Source of the DNA: Lentisphaera marina
GTDB lineage: Bacteria > Verrucomicrobiota > Lentisphaeria > Lentisphaerales > Lentisphaeraceae
DNA length: 64,000 nt
Direction: 5' to 3'
NCBI RefSeq assembly: GCF_028745505.1
Contig: NZ_JAQZZL010000001.1
Coordinates: 682,001 to 746,000, forward strand
Shown here: positions 27,164 through 36,715 of the stretch, piece by piece
How positions within the stretch are numbered: the first letter of the stretch is position 1
Layout of the letters: each line of letters begins with the position of its first letter
Notes under the pieces: model-generated
The model's database searches: none
Told to the model about the DNA's origin: nothing
The model's input: only the letters and a program-made list of their open reading frames with translations
Made by a program: the position numbers and the translations under genes

Positions 27164-29656
27164 TTATTTTTTGATACTGATAAAGAGCTTATCGAGATAG
27201 ATGAAAGATTCATTTTCATTGGATCCTGATAAGCTAAAAGAGTCTGGGATATTGAACTTATGATCATAGTAAGGTAGGCGACTACTCAGGGATTCTCCCT
27301 CCTCACTGATGATGGAAATAGTGCAATAACGATCATTTTTTTCTCCAAGTCCAAAGTTCATAGCAAACTGATACCACAGACCGGGTTTTAGGCGCATTAC
27401 GCTCCGACCATTAGATTTAAGTACTTGGTCGAGAATATTAATTTCGCCGATTGTCGTTCGTCTTCCAGAGCTATGATCGCGTAAAATCACCGATAGTTGC
27501 GCAGGTTTTTCCTTATCCATTTTAAAGTTAAAAGATAAGTTGAAACTACCATTAAAATCTTTGGGGATAGAATGAGTTGAATAGGAAAGGAGTGGCATCC
27601 ACGAACGTTCTAAATTTGCGGAGTCAGCAAATTTGAGGGATTGATTTCCTGAAATGGATTCTTGCTTCGATAAAGACAAGCCCTCAGTCAAATCTAAGTT
27701 CTTTGAAAGTGAAGTCGCTTCAAAGTCTTCTTTGAGAAGAATAGTTTCATTAGCTTTTGCTAAACTAACTTGCTCAAAATAATCCTTGAAATTGATGGGG
27801 GCTTTCATGTCTCCTCTTGGGAAACCCGCAAATTGGGCCTGTGATGAAAAGCTGTTGTTTTGAAGTTTTGCTTTATCGATTTTTGGGTAAGTCACAAGGA
27901 AGTTATTTTCATCGATGAGGTTGATGAAGTAATGAGTTGTTTGCGGTGGCAAGTCAGCGCTTACTTTATCATTTTGAATCTTGGCGGAGATGCGTTGCCA
28001 CTCTTCGTTACGGTCACCACCCTTGATCGTGTAGATCAAATCAGCATTAACAAGCTTGGCGCCTTTATTCTCATAAGTGATTTCAATTTGATTGCCTTCT
28101 TGTTTAAACCCAACAATTTTCGGAGCCTTTTCTTTGTGAGCTAGCTCACCTTCATAATCCGGATTGCCATAGGGGGTTCTACCGCCCATTTCTTTGATCA
28201 TTGACTGAAGTTTAGAATTGAGTTCATGCGCCTTTTCTGGGAGTTGATCGGCCAGGTTTTTCATCTCCTCAATATCTAATCGCTTTGCCTTCCCCTGCTT
28301 CGTTGAGTAAAGCTGGTAGAGCTCTAGAGCTGCGGGCTTATTATGGCGGCGTATTAGCTTGAAGTCATTTTGGCGAATCGCACTGGTATTTTCTGCTTGA
28401 GGAAAGTGCCAAAACATCGTGTCGCGAACTTTTCCAGATGAATCACGAACGAGTTCTGAATCACTAAGATCATTTTTTAGTAGAGGATTGATATCACAAC
28501 CATCTAATATTTGATCATTAGCCTTTTTGGCTCCTACAAAGGATAAAATAGTCGGGTAAAAATCAAGGCCATTGACCATGACTTGGCTTTCTTGCCCGGG
28601 ACTAATACCTGGACCAGTAATGATGAGCGGGACGCGAATTCCACCCTCTTTGATAGAAATTTTTCCGCGATCTAAGGGGAAGTTATCCGTATAAATTTCT
28701 TGATTAGTGCCTTCCATGCCGCCATTATCTGAAGTGAAGATAATGAAGGTATTTTCAATGAGCTTGTGCCCCGCCCAACGAGGATCATCAGTTTCTTCTA
28801 GGTAGTTGAAGATTTGGCCCATGTAGTAATCGAGTTGCTCAACCATGGCACAGTAAAAGGGATTGCTTTGGCCTTTTTTCTTCCAGCTTTTCTTGTGTTC
28901 ATCAGTAAGTTTGACGCCCAGCTTTTTTTCGTATTTACGCAGGAGTTTTTCACTGCGCATGACGATGGGGGAATGCACGAGCCAGGTGGCGTAGTAGAGA
29001 AAAAAGGGCTTGTCTTTGTTGTCTTTAATGAAATTCATGGCGGCATGTTGTGGCGCATCAAAGGGCATGTCATTATCGTCGAGGCGATAGGGATCATTTT
29101 TGTCTTTGCTAGCAAAGCCGGTTAGCCGGTCTGGGGTCATATTTACTTGTACACCTCGATCGTGGGCTGAGAAATCAAAACCATGATGAAAGGGTTTGGG
29201 ATAGGCATAATGATTTTTGGAAATATGCCATTTCCCACTGTGACCAGTGGTATAGCCTTGGTCTTTAAGAGCTTCAGCTAAGGAGTAAGTGGAAGTGGGC
29301 ATGCGAGCACTATACCAAGGAGAGATTTGAGCCGTACGGGTGGGGTGAGAGGGATGTGGAGGGTGGCCACCTGCGACATGAGTCATCTCACCTCGAGCGG
29401 GGTGATGTCCACTGAGAATAGCGGCTCGACTTGGAGCACAAACGGGTGCAGGTGAGTAAGCCTGCCAAAATTTGACGCCCTTTTTTGCGAGGGCATCGAG
29501 GTTTGGCGTTTCCATGGGTGAAGTGGCATCAATATCGAAGCATTTTACATCCTGCCACCCCAAATCATCAGTGAGAATCAAAAGGATATTTGGCTTAGGC
29601 CTCTGGCTTGCAAATGTGGTACAGCATAATGTAAATAATAAAAGGCCTTTAAGCAT
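27164..29656 (-). CDS. type I sulfatase with C-terminal LamG-like extension
   Basis: This 830-residue protein is much longer than the usual 450-550 residues. Signal peptide KGLLLFTLCCTTFA; metal ligands D30-D31 in LTDDLGW; formylglycine motif C-A-P-S-R (Cys73). A second metal-site segment is FTSDNGGMEGTN and the sulfatase domain ends near residue 480. From about 630 a beta-sandwich follows (LKEDFEATSLSK to SFIYLDKLFIS) resembling LamG or concanavalin-like binding domains. It would hydrolyse sulfate esters on a polysaccharide, with the extra domain perhaps for glycan binding. A TTTGTATCAA box lies 55 bp before the start. The esterase gene follows. Confidence 0.9.
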   Translation of the reverse strand: MLKGLLLFTLCCTTFASQRPKPNILLILTDDLGWQDVKCFDIDATSPMETPNLDALAKKGVKFWQAYSPAPVCAPSRAAILSGHHPARGEMTHVAGGHPPHPSHPTRTAQISPWYSARMPTSTYSLAEALKDQGYTTGHSGKWHISKNHYAYPKPFHHGFDFSAHDRGVQVNMTPDRLTGFASKDKNDPYRLDDNDMPFDAPQHAAMNFIKDNKDKPFFLYYATWLVHSPIVMRSEKLLRKYEKKLGVKLTDEHKKSWKKKGQSNPFYCAMVEQLDYYMGQIFNYLEETDDPRWAGHKLIENTFIIFTSDNGGMEGTNQEIYTDNFPLDRGKISIKEGGIRVPLIITGPGISPGQESQVMVNGLDFYPTILSFVGAKKANDQILDGCDINPLLKNDLSDSELVRDSSGKVRDTMFWHFPQAENTSAIRQNDFKLIRRHNKPAALELYQLYSTKQGKAKRLDIEEMKNLADQLPEKAHELNSKLQSMIKEMGGRTPYGNPDYEGELAHKEKAPKIVGFKQEGNQIEITYENKGAKLVNADLIYTIKGGDRNEEWQRISAKIQNDKVSADLPPQTTHYFINLIDENNFLVTYPKIDKAKLQNNSFSSQAQFAGFPRGDMKAPINFKDYFEQVSLAKANETILLKEDFEATSLSKNLDLTEGLSLSKQESISGNQSLKFADSANLERSWMPLLSYSTHSIPKDFNGSFNLSFNFKMDKEKPAQLSVILRDHSSGRRTTIGEINILDQVLKSNGRSVMRLKPGLWYQFAMNFGLGEKNDRYCTISIISEEGESLSSRLPYYDHKFNIPDSFSLSGSNENESFIYLDKLFISIKK

Positions 29657-29710
29657 AGATGAATTTCCAGGTTTATTTGTTTTAACTAATCAACACCCTC
29701 CGAATACTTT

Positions 29711-29720
29711 TTGATACAAA
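29711..29720 (-). promoter_or_regulatory. TTTGTATCAA box before sulfatase
   Basis: Read on the minus strand the site is TTTGTATCAA and ends 55 bp before the start codon at 29656. The same box and spacing occur before the pseudopilin genes. The gene is unrelated to those, so shared ancestry of the leader is not the explanation. Confidence 0.5.
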
Positions 29721-29904
29721 AATGAGAAAGTTTCAGCGACTTAAAAATGACTTAATACATTATTGAGTTGAAAAGAGGTGTGATGACTTTCTAAGGCTAG
29801 TTTCTTTGATCCTTGTTCATGGGTTTTTGCTGCTGTAAGACTTATAATTAATTCGGTATTATATGTAATCATCTATGCAAAAAAATCTTTATTTTTTAGA
29901 TGCA

Positions 29905-29914
29905 AAGTATCATT
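29905..29914 (+). promoter_or_regulatory. weak copy of the TTTGTATCAA box
   Basis: AAAGTATCAT ends 56 bp before the chosen start at 29970. It matches the core GTATCA and the spacing of the stronger boxes. Confidence 0.3.
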
Positions 29915-29969
29915 TTAACTTTTGTCTTGCTTATGAATGGTAATTATTAAAAATAATTTGGTTTTACTT

Positions 29970-32141
29970 ATGAAGAAATACTCTGGTGTTTTGGTACTGT
30001 TACTGATAAATATCATGCTCATTGGCGCTGAAAAAGGACCTAATTTAATTCCTCAAAAAGCGGATAAGGTTGCTAATTACTGGTGTACTTGGTATGCTCA
30101 AAATTATTGGATTGGGCGTGGCACTGACCTTAATGATCTAAAGGGAGTGACGAACTCGGCGGCTCGCGAAGAAATTAATTATCACACACTTTTTAATCCT
30201 AAAGATGGCTGGGCATCGACTTATCTAGATAAGGAGAGTCGCAAGGATTATATCTTCCTAATTGATCATGGATGGCAGTCGAAAAGAAAAGAGGAATACA
30301 TAGCCGGAGGCGGTCCTTTTTTTAATATGATTACTGATCCGCGAGACTTTGCGGAGTACGCACATTTGGAGCCCAAAGAGCGCCTCAAAAAATTTAATGA
30401 AGATATCAAAGCTTTGGGCTGGGATTCACTAGGACTATGGACGCGTGGGAATATTAACGAAAAGCAGGCCCGTACTTTTGTTGAGTGGTCAAAATATGCC
30501 GGAATCAAGTATTGGAAAATTGACGGTGGTAATGATGGAGGCAAGTACTTTTCCTATAAAGTGAAACAGGAAATTTATCCCGAATTGGTACTTGAGTATA
30601 TTACGGGTTCAGGTGGTAATATTAACCCAAAATGGAATCAAAAATTAGATTCTTACCCATCCACTTACGAGTTCGGAGGAAGTACTCAACGCCCAATGCT
30701 TTCCATGGTGAAAAATACTGACGTCTTTCGTACTTATGATGCCTCGCCACTGATGATGTCAGTCACGACTTTGCGACGTACGCACGATATCCTCAAGCAG
30801 ACTCAACAGCAGCAAGAAAACATTGCCTTACTCAATGTTCAGGATGACTGCAATATTGCGGTGGGACTTGGAGTTTTAGTGGCGAGTAAGCGACATCCCA
30901 ACATGGGTGAGCGTACCTTAAAGGGGCAAGATCTGCATCACCAACTTTCGGGCCCACGTCTCATGCAAAAGCGCTGGGATGAAGTGAAACGTTTTGGCCG
31001 CTGGGCGCGCATTGCGCCGGCTTTTGCCGCTGGCGAGGGAACTTACCTGTATTCCAAAAATGAATTAGTAGATCGCTGTGTATTCACGCCTTGGGATACT
31101 TGGGCAGCAGGGACTTACGGTAAAATGGTGAGCCAGAGTGCCCCCGCAATTATGGCGCGCAATATGCCTCTAGCAATAGTTGAGGCAGGGGAGCACGCTC
31201 CTTATGTTTGTACGAGTAGGTATCCAAATGGTGCTACGGGTATTGCCACGGAGGGCCGAGTGACGCCGGAGAATCGCTGGTTTGAACCGCGAGCCAAAGT
31301 CACCGTAAAAATTAAGGATGCATCCAAGCCAATTGCAATTGTCGGTCGTTACAAGGAGCTCGTGCTGGAATTTGCAGATGAACTTTCTGGACTCGATCAA
31401 GTATGGGCGCAGGATCTTTTGGCCGATCATTCCGAGGACATAAAAAATAAAGTTAAAATATCAGCTAATCGCCTGATCATCAGTGGTGCGCTTATTGATG
31501 AAATTGGGACTTCTTCGGCTACGCCAGGTGATCTTTCAGTTCCGGGTATGATCTTGAGTTTGAGTGGGAAAAATCTACCCGTCTGGGGAAGCGATTACAC
31601 ACCTAAAGTAAAGCTGGAAACGGCGCCTAAAGCGAAGTTTGTGAAGACCAAAGGCTTCTCGGGTCCGGCGTCTATTCAGAAGAATAATTATGGTCATTTA
31701 GTCTCTAGCTCTGAGTCTAATAAAATTTCTTATGCGCTGAAAAAGCTACCACAAAGTTTTAGCTCGGGAAAAGTAACAATTCAGTGGAAGATGAAGGATG
31801 CCAATTCGGGTGCCGCCACGCGCAATGGCTTTTTGGTGGTGAGCAGTGACGAAGATTCCTTATCTTCTGTTTTGGCAGGTGCTTGGACGGGATCTAAACA
31901 AATGACTGTTTTTGAAGGCCTAGGCGGACATCATAAAGTTGCCAAGCCGGCTTTTAATCCGGGTGCAGAAATGAATTGTCGTCTACAAATTGATCTTGAT
32001 AAGCGCAGCGCTGAAATGACGGTCAATGGCGTTACATCAAAAATCTTGTTTTCCGAAAGTATGACCAGTATTAGTTATGTGGGTTTTGCGGTTAAGGGAG
32101 CCAAAACATCCTTCAGCAAACTCAAAATTAGTCGAGAATAA
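29970..32141 (+). CDS. secreted TIM-barrel glycosidase-like protein with LamG-like C-terminus
   Basis: I choose ATG 29970 (signal peptide SGVLVLLLINIMLIGA) over 29937, giving 723 residues. The N-terminal half resembles a GH27/GH36-type TIM barrel. WDSLGLWTRGN and the strand-end KYWKIDGGNDGG place an Asp where such enzymes keep the nucleophile, and ENIALLNVQDDCNIAVG is another candidate active-site strand. The last 170 residues form a LamG-like sandwich (GKVTIQWKMKDANSG, YVGFAVKGAKTSFSKLKISRE). Family and substrate are not certain. No clear ribosome-binding site precedes either start. It is followed by the EEP-fold gene after 32 bp. Confidence 0.75.
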   Translation: MKKYSGVLVLLLINIMLIGAEKGPNLIPQKADKVANYWCTWYAQNYWIGRGTDLNDLKGVTNSAAREEINYHTLFNPKDGWASTYLDKESRKDYIFLIDHGWQSKRKEEYIAGGGPFFNMITDPRDFAEYAHLEPKERLKKFNEDIKALGWDSLGLWTRGNINEKQARTFVEWSKYAGIKYWKIDGGNDGGKYFSYKVKQEIYPELVLEYITGSGGNINPKWNQKLDSYPSTYEFGGSTQRPMLSMVKNTDVFRTYDASPLMMSVTTLRRTHDILKQTQQQQENIALLNVQDDCNIAVGLGVLVASKRHPNMGERTLKGQDLHHQLSGPRLMQKRWDEVKRFGRWARIAPAFAAGEGTYLYSKNELVDRCVFTPWDTWAAGTYGKMVSQSAPAIMARNMPLAIVEAGEHAPYVCTSRYPNGATGIATEGRVTPENRWFEPRAKVTVKIKDASKPIAIVGRYKELVLEFADELSGLDQVWAQDLLADHSEDIKNKVKISANRLIISGALIDEIGTSSATPGDLSVPGMILSLSGKNLPVWGSDYTPKVKLETAPKAKFVKTKGFSGPASIQKNNYGHLVSSSESNKISYALKKLPQSFSSGKVTIQWKMKDANSGAATRNGFLVVSSDEDSLSSVLAGAWTGSKQMTVFEGLGGHHKVAKPAFNPGAEMNCRLQIDLDKRSAEMTVNGVTSKILFSESMTSISYVGFAVKGAKTSFSKLKISRE

Positions 32142-32173
32142 GTGCTCACTTCAATGATAAAGTAAAGGATTTA

Positions 32174-33067
32174 ATGATGAAGTCAATTATCTGCTTAAGC
32201 CTACAAGTATTACTATTGAGTTTTACACAAGTTTTAGCTGGGAGTTTAGAAAAGGACGAAGCATTAAGTTCTGACTTTCGAATCATGGCTTTTAATATCC
32301 GCAATAGTTATGCTAGGGATAAAGAACAGAATCAGTGGAAGTTGAGAAAAGACCTCGTTTATAAAGTTATACGGGATCATGAACCAGATGTACTGGGGCT
32401 GCAGGAAGCCAATCACAAACAGCTAGGTGAGCTTAAAAAACAGTTCCCAAATTATGGATGTATTGGCGTGGCGTCTGGAGGCGGAACAAAGGGGCAGTAT
32501 TCAGCTATTCTATACCTAAAGAGTCGTTTTAAGCTTGTTGATTCGGGGGGTTTTTGGATCTCAGAGACTCCAGAAAAAGTATCTAAAAGTTGGAGTAGTG
32601 CTCATCTTCGTATTTGCACATGGACACGATTAAAGGACTTAAAAACTTCCAAAGAATTAGTGGTTTATAATACTCATTTGGATGATGGGTCTAAACAGGC
32701 ACGCGAAAAGGGCGCAGAAATGATCATGAAGCATCTGCATGGTCAAAAACTCAAAGATTCATTTATTGTCATGGGTGACTTCAATGCGCCAGAAGAAAGT
32801 AGGGCCATAGCGCAAGTAAAAGGCACCGGAACTTTCACTAAAGATCCGTATCCCAAAGCAGTAGATGCCTTTCGAGTTTTAAATCCTGAGGCCAAAAATG
32901 TGGGGACTTATAATGGTTTTTCTGGGAAGGATAGTGGTGCGAAAATTGATTATATTTTTGTGCCCAAAAACGCTCAGATTATGGAAGCCGAGATCTTAAA
33001 AACAAATCATAATGGACGATATCCTTCAGATCATTTCCCCGTGACAGCTCGAGTTCGTTTTAAGTAA
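32174..33067 (+). CDS. secreted endonuclease/exonuclease/phosphatase (EEP) family protein
   Basis: This 297-residue protein has signal peptide SIICLSLQVLLLSFTQVLA. The EEP catalytic set is complete: FRIMAFNIRNS, the Glu of VLGLQEANHK, YNTHLDDGS, GDFNAPEE and the closing SDHFPVTARV. This superfamily includes nucleases, sphingomyelinases and inositol phosphatases, and the secreted form in polysaccharide clusters is often annotated only by fold. It probably shares a transcript with the TIM-barrel gene 32 bp upstream. The substrate is unknown; a phosphodiester or phosphate ester is likely. Confidence 0.88.
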   Translation: MMKSIICLSLQVLLLSFTQVLAGSLEKDEALSSDFRIMAFNIRNSYARDKEQNQWKLRKDLVYKVIRDHEPDVLGLQEANHKQLGELKKQFPNYGCIGVASGGGTKGQYSAILYLKSRFKLVDSGGFWISETPEKVSKSWSSAHLRICTWTRLKDLKTSKELVVYNTHLDDGSKQAREKGAEMIMKHLHGQKLKDSFIVMGDFNAPEESRAIAQVKGTGTFTKDPYPKAVDAFRVLNPEAKNVGTYNGFSGKDSGAKIDYIFVPKNAQIMEAEILKTNHNGRYPSDHFPVTARVRFK

Positions 33068-33254
33068 GATGTTAATGTAGGTGGCTTGCAGTAGCCAAGT
33101 GATTTTTACAGTGAAGTTGATTTAGAGAATTCAATAAAGAGTTTTTTAATCAATACTTGTAACAAAGGTACATGAATCTTGTAAAATAAGTTAAGTGCCG
33201 AGGAGTTTTTTCGAACTCAAAGGCGATGAAAATTTATTTAAGGAAACTCGTACA

Positions 33255-34754
33255 ATGAAAAAATTTCTTGACCTAGCTATATTTAGTTTTCTAGCTTGTA
33301 TAAGTTCTTTGTCAGCTAGTAGTGAACGCCCAAACATTCTACTCATCTTTTCCGATGATCACGCTCAGAAGGCCTTGAGCTGTTATGGTAATACTGATAT
33401 TCAGACTCCGGCCTTAGATCGCCTGGCGGAAAGCGGCATGCGTTTTAATCACGCGCTGGTCACCAATTCTTTTTGTACGCCTTCCAGAGCTACGGCTCTA
33501 ACGGGGAAATACTCTCATAAAAATGGTGTCACGAAGCTCAATCAGCCCTTTGATGGTTCTCAGCAGACTTTCCCCAAGCTGCTTCAAAAAGCGGGGTTTG
33601 AAACAGCGCTATTTGGTAAGTGGCACCTCTTATCGCAGCCCACTGGTTTTGATTATTACTGTGTTCAAAAAATGCAGGGTATGCCTTTTAATCCACGAGT
33701 CTTTGAACCCCAACACAAGTGGATCCCTTGGAGTCCTCAAGACCGTAAGTCTTACATGAAAGGCGGGCGAGTATTGCAGGGCTACAATAATGATGTGATA
33801 ACGACTGAGGCCATTAATTGGATAAAAAATAGAAAGGATAAGTCTAAGCCTTTTTGTCTCTTGCTTCACCCCAAACCACCGCACGCTCCCTATACGCCCG
33901 CAACGCAAGACGAAAATTATTTAAAGGATGTGACCATACCCGAGCCACCAACACTCTACGATGATTATAAGGGGCGTACTCCTGAGGCTATTGCCAAAGT
34001 CATGCGATCCAATCGCATCATTTTAAATCCTGCCTTTAAGTCTATGCGAGCGAGGATTGAAAAAGAAAATCCTAATATAAGCGAAGGTGAATTAACCAGC
34101 AAAATGTACCAGGAATATATCAAGGGTTATTATCGTTTGGTAAAGTCAGTAGATGATAATGTGGGGCGCGTTTTGGATTATCTTAAAGAAAGCGGTTTGG
34201 AGAAAAATACCATAGTCATTTATACTTCAGATCAGGGCTTTTCTCTAGGTGAGCATGGCTTCTACAATAAGCAGTGGATGTATGAAGAGCCTTTGCATGC
34301 ACCTTATTTAGTGAGCTTTCCTGGGCGCATCAAGGCAAAGCAAATTCACGAATCCATGACTAGCCATGTGGATATCGCACCAACGATTTTGGATTTTGCG
34401 GGCATCGCAATCCCTCAAGATATGCAGGGTTATTCACTTAAATCTATTTTAATGGGAGATGCCGAAAAAGTTAGGGATGAATCCTATTATCATTTCTACG
34501 ATCACGGTAAACAATTGCCCGAGATGATTGGCATTCGTACAGATCGCTACAAATTGATCTTTTATCCCACTATGCAGGGCAAGTATCGCTGGGAGTTGTT
34601 TAATTTGGAGAAGGATTCTCAGGAAATGAAAAATCTGGCTCACAACCCCGAATACCGCAAACTAAAAGAGAATCTGAAAAATCAATTACGTCAATTGATA
34701 AAAAAATATGACGACAATTCTGGTAATACGAAGCAATTATTTATCAATAAATAG
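33255..34754 (+). CDS. type I sulfatase
   Basis: Start at 33255 (ribosome-binding site AAGGAAA, signal peptide LDLAIFSFLACISSLSA); an upstream ATG at 33195 gives no signal. The protein has 499 residues. Metal ligands D34-D35 lie in FSDDHAQ, the formylglycine motif is C-T-P-S-R (Cys74), and a second metal segment is YTSDQGFSLGEHGF. The GKWHLLSQPTGFDY and YYRLVKSVDDNVGRVLDYL stretches match the heparan/iduronate-sulfatase-like branch. It heads a tight four-gene operon with an esterase (8 bp gap), an SGNH lipoprotein and a second sulfatase. Confidence 0.92.
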   Translation: MKKFLDLAIFSFLACISSLSASSERPNILLIFSDDHAQKALSCYGNTDIQTPALDRLAESGMRFNHALVTNSFCTPSRATALTGKYSHKNGVTKLNQPFDGSQQTFPKLLQKAGFETALFGKWHLLSQPTGFDYYCVQKMQGMPFNPRVFEPQHKWIPWSPQDRKSYMKGGRVLQGYNNDVITTEAINWIKNRKDKSKPFCLLLHPKPPHAPYTPATQDENYLKDVTIPEPPTLYDDYKGRTPEAIAKVMRSNRIILNPAFKSMRARIEKENPNISEGELTSKMYQEYIKGYYRLVKSVDDNVGRVLDYLKESGLEKNTIVIYTSDQGFSLGEHGFYNKQWMYEEPLHAPYLVSFPGRIKAKQIHESMTSHVDIAPTILDFAGIAIPQDMQGYSLKSILMGDAEKVRDESYYHFYDHGKQLPEMIGIRTDRYKLIFYPTMQGKYRWELFNLEKDSQEMKNLAHNPEYRKLKENLKNQLRQLIKKYDDNSGNTKQLFINK

Positions 34755-34762
34755 GAAAAATC

Positions 34763-35680
34763 ATGTTTAAGAAGAGCTTACTTTTATTAATCACTGTGGG
34801 GCTGAGTTTCGGTCTCGTGGCGCAAAAGAAAAAACGCCTTAAAGAACCAAAGCCAACATATGCGAATGTGGCTTATGGAGAGTTTGAGCGCAACAAGATT
34901 GATGTTTGGCTTGCCAAGGGAGACGGTCCTCGCCCCGTACTGATTTTTATTCACGGAGGTGGATGGGTCGTTGGTGATAAAAGTAAGACTCGGGGCATTC
35001 AGCAAATACTCGACAAGGGAATTTCTTTTGTTGCAGTCAACTATCGTTTGACGGCGACTGATCCACTTCCTGCACCAGTAATTGACGCTGCGCGTGCGGT
35101 TCAGTTCGTGCGTTACAAAGCTAAAGAATGGAATCTTGATAAGAACAAAATCGTACTACGTGGAGGAAGTGCGGGGGCAGCTACATCCATGTGGATTGCC
35201 TGTCGCGACGACTTAGCCAATCCGGATTCAGATGATCCCGTTGAGCGGGAATCAACTCGCGTGCAGGGCATCGTTGCTGCTGGTGGTCAGAGTGCTATTG
35301 ATCCTAAGCTCATTGAACCATGGATCGGTCCCAATGTCTATCATGAGATGATTTATAAGGCCGTTGGTGAAAGTTCTATAAAAGATGCCTTAAAAAATTA
35401 TTCCAAGCATGAAAAACTCTATAAAGAATTCTCGGCTTACAATCATTTAAGCAAAGATGATCCACCGATGTTTTTATCTTATGGCGCTGATTTAACTGTG
35501 CCCTCAAAGAATTTGGGACATGGCATTCACCACGGTTTATTTGGTATCAAAATGAAAGAAAAATCACAGCAAATCGGCCATGATAAGATCTACCTCAATA
35601 TTGGCAAAAAGGATGTTTCTGAGTTTAAAAATCCCGATGCTTTTATAGAGGCAATACTACTTGGAAAAGAAAGGAAATAA
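34763..35680 (+). CDS. secreted alpha/beta hydrolase, HSL/BD-FAE-like carbohydrate esterase
   Basis: This 305-residue protein has signal peptide KSLLLLITVGLSFGLVA. The oxyanion motif is FIHGGGWVVGD, the nucleophile elbow is RGGSAGAATSM, the acid lies in FLSYGADLTVPS and the His in GHGIHHGLFG. This is the set of hormone-sensitive-lipase-like esterases that remove acetyl or feruloyl groups from glycans. It lies 8 bp after a sulfatase and 2 bp before the SGNH gene. The paired esterase and sulfatases suggest a substrate with both acyl and sulfate groups. Confidence 0.88.
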   Translation: MFKKSLLLLITVGLSFGLVAQKKKRLKEPKPTYANVAYGEFERNKIDVWLAKGDGPRPVLIFIHGGGWVVGDKSKTRGIQQILDKGISFVAVNYRLTATDPLPAPVIDAARAVQFVRYKAKEWNLDKNKIVLRGGSAGAATSMWIACRDDLANPDSDDPVERESTRVQGIVAAGGQSAIDPKLIEPWIGPNVYHEMIYKAVGESSIKDALKNYSKHEKLYKEFSAYNHLSKDDPPMFLSYGADLTVPSKNLGHGIHHGLFGIKMKEKSQQIGHDKIYLNIGKKDVSEFKNPDAFIEAILLGKERK

Positions 35681-35682
35681 TA

Positions 35683-36705
35683 ATGAGAAAAGTCTTTATG
35701 AAAACACTTAATAAGTATTCGTCTTTAATATTGACGAGCACGGTCTTGCTTTCTTGTCAGAGTTCAAAAATTGAAAAAGCAGGATTTGTACAAAACTTAG
35801 AAGCTGGGGAAGAGCAAACTATCGTGACCTACGGGACGAGCCTCACAGCAGTTGGCGCCTGGGTGGGTCAACTCGATGTTTTATTGGAGCAGCAGTTTCC
35901 GGGCAAGGCAAAGGTCATAAATGGCGCCCAGGGAGGAGCTAATTCCGCTTGGGGTGTAAAAGCATTGGATCAAAAGGTTTTGAAGCATAAGCCCGATACA
36001 GTCTTTATTGAGTTTGCCGTCAATGACGCGGTGGAGAGAAGAAAAACGAGTGTTGAAGTAGCCAAGAACAATTTAAATAATCTCATTGAACGCATCTTGG
36101 CTCAGAACCCCCAATGTGAGATCATTCTTGCGACCATGAATGTTCCCGTTGGCCATACGGGTGTTCAGCGCCCTAAAGTTGATGATTATTATCAGATGTA
36201 CAGGGATGAGGCCAAGAGGCATGGTTTTAAGCTTGTTGATCACAATGCAGTATGGAAGGATTTGCTTGAAAAAGACCCAGCGCTTTACATTCAATACATG
36301 CCGGATGCCATTCACCCAGTTTATGAGGGATCGCTCAAAATTATTACACCACATTTAGTCAAAGAGCTTGGCTTAAAAGGTGGTGATGCGAGTAAGAGTC
36401 AATTGGCACCCTGTTGGAAGTACATGTTTAATTCTATGGATAAGATCAAAAAGGATCGCAAAGTCACTCGGGCTGAATATGAGCTGTTTTGGGCCAATCA
36501 CTTCAAGATGCAGGATGCCAATAAGGATGGCTTGGTCCAGCCCAATGAATATCCGGAGCAGGGCATTTTTAATCACTTTGATGCCAACGGTGATAAGCTT
36601 GTTTCATTGGATGAGTATCAGAAAGTTTATGCCTATCATTTTGAGAAGTTTGATAAAGCTAAGCAAGGTGAGTTAGATTTAAAAAAATTGAAATATAATT
36701 ACTAG
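35683..36705 (+). CDS. SGNH hydrolase lipoprotein with EF-hand-like C-terminus
   Basis: This 340-residue protein has a lipoprotein signal (TSTVLLSC). The SGNH set is complete: GTSLT (Ser nucleophile), GAQGGANS, FAVNDA and DAIHP with Asp and His. The C-terminal 80 residues hold two Ca-binding EF loops, DANKDGLVQPNE and DANGDKLVSLDE, possibly with a third degenerate one. It is likely an outer-membrane-anchored carbohydrate esterase whose stability depends on calcium. It starts 2 bp after the esterase stop and ends 10 bp before the next sulfatase. Confidence 0.88.
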   Translation: MRKVFMKTLNKYSSLILTSTVLLSCQSSKIEKAGFVQNLEAGEEQTIVTYGTSLTAVGAWVGQLDVLLEQQFPGKAKVINGAQGGANSAWGVKALDQKVLKHKPDTVFIEFAVNDAVERRKTSVEVAKNNLNNLIERILAQNPQCEIILATMNVPVGHTGVQRPKVDDYYQMYRDEAKRHGFKLVDHNAVWKDLLEKDPALYIQYMPDAIHPVYEGSLKIITPHLVKELGLKGGDASKSQLAPCWKYMFNSMDKIKKDRKVTRAEYELFWANHFKMQDANKDGLVQPNEYPEQGIFNHFDANGDKLVSLDEYQKVYAYHFEKFDKAKQGELDLKKLKYNY

Positions 36706-36715
36706 GGACAGAATT

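Larger units (their letters stand above)
29657..29969. other. divergent intergenic region
   Basis: This region of 313 bp separates the sulfatase (minus) from the TIM-barrel gene (plus). It holds a TTTGTATCAA box facing each gene (29711-29720 on minus, a weaker one at 29905-29914 on plus). No small gene is evident. Confidence 0.55.
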
